Shown: positions 32,679-34,448 of the stretch, one piece after another
Position numbering within the stretch: position 1 is the stretch's first letter
Layout of the letters: the number at the start of each line of letters is the position of its first letter
Source: Lachnospiraceae bacterium
Lineage (GTDB): Bacteria > Bacillota_A > Clostridia > Lachnospirales > Lachnospiraceae
Assembly (NCBI GenBank): GCA_016291475.1
Contig: JAEEXJ010000025.1
Location: 1-34,448 of the forward strand
Direction: 5' to 3'
DNA: 34,448 nt
Position numbers and translations under genes: made by a program
Notes under the pieces: generated by a model
Told to the model about the DNA's origin: nothing
Database searches by the model: none
What the model saw: the letters and a program-made list of their open reading frames with translations, nothing else

Positions 32679-34448
32679 TTACTGCTTTCTGTACTGTACA
32701 GGGGTTACTCCGTAGGTCTTCTTGAACATTCTGTTGAAATGCTCCACATTTTCATAGCCAACCTCGAGAGCAATGTTCTCGATGGTCTTTCCGGTATCTT
32801 TCAGAAGAGTCTTTGCTCTCTTAAGTTTTTCAATACGAAGAACATCCTGGAAAGTCTCACCGGTCTTTTCCTTAATGTATTTCGACAGATAAGGTCTTGA
32901 AAGGTGGAACTCTTCGGCCATGGAATCCAGTGAAACATCCTGATAATTTCTCTGGATATAAGTGAGGATCTCCACAAGCCTCTCCTCACGGGCCCTGTTT
33001 ATATGCTGGTCGGAAGCAACCTTGTTGACACAGCTTACGAGTGCGGCATTGGACGCCTTGATAATATCCTCATCCACACCGACTCCCCAATAGGTCTTAC
33101 CTTCGGAAACAACGCTTACATATGAAGCCGCCTTGGAAGAGCTGGTCTTGGAGATTGCATGTTCCTCGTAACCGGTGAGCTCATAATCGACGCCCAAATA
33201 GAGCTTTATGGCGTTACTAACTGAGTCAAGTCGTCCGTTTCCTACAGTAACTACGTTCTGCTCACCGCTCTTATCCTTAAAGCTGACGGATGCCTCTATT
33301 CCTCCGTTTCCGAGCTGCTTATAGTGAATAGCCGTCGCATCGAATACAGGTCTGGAGGTTACATATACATCCTCGAACACAGAGAATATCTCATCGGGCT
33401 TAAGCTCTTTATGCTTTCTGTCGGATACGCCTTTCATAAGATATCCGACCTCTTCCTTCATTGCAGCAGGCAGGCTGAAGCCGAACTGCTGCTTAAGAAC
33501 AAATGCTACGCCGCCCTTTCCGGAAGTGGAATTGATACGGATAACATCGGACTCGTACTCTCTTCCAACATCTGCCGGATCGATGGGAAGATAAGGGATA
33601 TCCCATCTCTTGCCGGTCTTTCCTGCATCCTTCCAGGCCATGCCCTTGCTGATGGCATCCTGGTGAGAACCGGAAAATGCAGTGAACACAAGGTCTCCGG
33701 CATAGGGAGTTCTCTCGTGAACACGGAGGTTGGTGAAGTTCTCATACTTCTCGCGGATCTCCATAATGTTTGAAAAATCAAGTCCGCTGTCAACGCCGTG
33801 GGTCATCATATTGTTGGCAAGGGTAACGATATCAACGTTTCCGGTTCTCTCTCCGTTTCCAAAAAGGGTTCCTTCAACTCTGTCGGCTCCGGCAAGTACG
33901 CCAAGCTCCGCATCTGAAACGCCGGTTCCGCGGTCGTTGTGGGGATGAACGCTGAGAACAACATTGTCCCTGTACTTAAGGTTCTTGCTCATATATTCAA
34001 TCTGGCATGCGAATACATGGGGCATTGCCACCTGCACCGTAGAGGGCAGATTGATGATGGTCTTTCGTTTTTTATTGGGCTTCCAGACATCAAGCACCGC
34101 ATTGCAGACTTCCAATGCGTACTCGGGCTCAGTCTGGGAGAAGCTTTCGGGACTGTACTCAAACATGAAGTTTCCTTCGGTCTCGTCAGCCAGCTTCTTT
34201 AAAAGCTTTGCACCGTCAACTGTGATCTTCTTGATCTCTTCCTTATCCTTCTTGAAAACCTGCTCACGCTGTTCAACGGAGGTAGAATTATAAAGATGGA
34301 TAACAGCCTTGGGCGCACCCTTAACCGCTTCGAAGGTCTTATTGATGATGTGCTCTCTCGCCTGGGTGAGAACCTGAATGGTGACATCATCGGGGATCAT
34401 ATCCTTCTCTATAAGAGTTCTGATAAAGGTATATTCGGTATCGGAGGA
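32679..34448 (-). CDS. leuA: 2-isopropylmalate synthase fused to a C-terminal AraC-type DNA-binding domain (5' end cut by window edge)
   Basis: The frame runs without a break from the window edge to the stop at 32679 (589 residues present; the start lies outside). The first part is a long-form LeuA, which joins acetyl-CoA to 2-oxoisovalerate in leucine synthesis: DDVTIQVLTQAREHI, the zinc-site SVHPHNDRGTG, then LFGNGERTGNVDIVTLANN and GDLVFTAFSGSHQDAISKG. Residues numbered from ATG 34400 give the leucine-binding dimer domain at about 335-462, ending in YWGVGVDEDI. Known long LeuA proteins stop near here. This one continues with an AraC-type double helix-turn-helix at about 472-573: DSMAEEFHLSRPYLSKYIKE, IENIALEVGYENVEHFNRMF and YGVTPVQYRKQ. 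Inference: the enzyme may regulate transcription in response to leucine. The terminator at 32621-32656 follows. Confidence 0.93.
   Translation of the reverse strand, partial: SSDTEYTFIRTLIEKDMIPDDVTIQVLTQAREHIINKTFEAVKGAPKAVIHLYNSTSVEQREQVFKKDKEEIKKITVDGAKLLKKLADETEGNFMFEYSPESFSQTEPEYALEVCNAVLDVWKPNKKRKTIINLPSTVQVAMPHVFACQIEYMSKNLKYRDNVVLSVHPHNDRGTGVSDAELGVLAGADRVEGTLFGNGERTGNVDIVTLANNMMTHGVDSGLDFSNIMEIREKYENFTNLRVHERTPYAGDLVFTAFSGSHQDAISKGMAWKDAGKTGKRWDIPYLPIDPADVGREYESDVIRINSTSGKGGVAFVLKQQFGFSLPAAMKEEVGYLMKGVSDRKHKELKPDEIFSVFEDVYVTSRPVFDATAIHYKQLGNGGIEASVSFKDKSGEQNVVTVGNGRLDSVSNAIKLYLGVDYELTGYEEHAISKTSSSKAASYVSVVSEGKTYWGVGVDEDIIKASNAALVSCVNKVASDQHINRAREERLVEILTYIQRNYQDVSLDSMAEEFHLSRPYLSKYIKEKTGETFQDVLRIEKLKRAKTLLKDTGKTIENIALEVGYENVEHFNRMFKKTYGVTPVQYRKQ

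Overview
The window looks like chromosomal DNA from a motile, Gram-positive anaerobe of the Clostridia, most probably a Lachnospiraceae relative of Butyrivibrio or Roseburia. The reasons are a DUF6240-type protein next to a flagellin, lipoproteins with Firmicutes-style lipoboxes, a DUF3048 lipoprotein, a DivIC/RqcP/HU/TilS/Hpt/FtsH cluster, and strong Shine-Dalgarno sequences with several GTG and TTG starts. Almost everything is on the minus strand. The plus strand carries one ABC-transporter operon (14701-17492) and one small membrane protein (11117-11719). No insertion sequence, prophage or CRISPR array is visible, and no stretch over 300 bases lacks a gene.

Layout, left to right. 1-3040: the start of a flagellin gene, cut by the window edge, sits behind a DUF6240 protein gene that has a sigma-28-like promoter. 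3087-7745: a TPR/degenerate-AAA+ protein gene followed by glgB. 7843-11073: one operon read leftward, encoding a 35-residue membrane protein, a truncated AIR-synthase-like protein, an Lrp/AsnC regulator, an aminotransferase and rsmA, ending at a clear terminator. 11720-14533: metY, ybjQ-like and galK. 14594-17535: an ABC importer (lipoprotein, permease, ATPase) divergent from metY, with a terminator-like hairpin after the binding-protein gene. 17548-21045: a DUF3048 lipoprotein, tRNA-Leu(TAA) and a GH13 amylase. 21123-26111: hup, rqcP, divIC, tilS, hpt and ftsH. This is the usual Firmicutes neighbourhood without its sporulation members yabP, yabQ and spoIIE. 26125-30399: a PEGA lipoprotein, cca and a SurA/PrsA-like membrane-anchored protein. 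30467-32433: two overlapping ATP-grasp genes behind a small XRE regulator. 32679-34448: leuA, cut by the right edge.

The most striking object is the last gene. It is an open, uninterrupted frame in which a long-form 2-isopropylmalate synthase, including its leucine-sensing C-terminal domain, runs directly into a complete AraC-type DNA-binding domain of about 100 residues. This architecture suggests an enzyme that could act as its own leucine-responsive transcription factor. Other candidates for unexplored biology are the tandem ATP-grasp pair with its XRE regulator, the AAA+-like protein without a P-loop coupled to glgB, and the stand-alone C-terminal half of an AIR-synthase-like protein.

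Metabolic picture: glgB and the GH13 enzyme point to glycogen and maltodextrin turnover, galK to galactose use, metY to sulfur amino acid synthesis and leuA to leucine synthesis. The remaining genes serve core processes: rsmA, tilS, cca and rqcP for RNA and translation, hpt for purine salvage, ftsH for membrane proteolysis, divIC for division and hup for the nucleoid.
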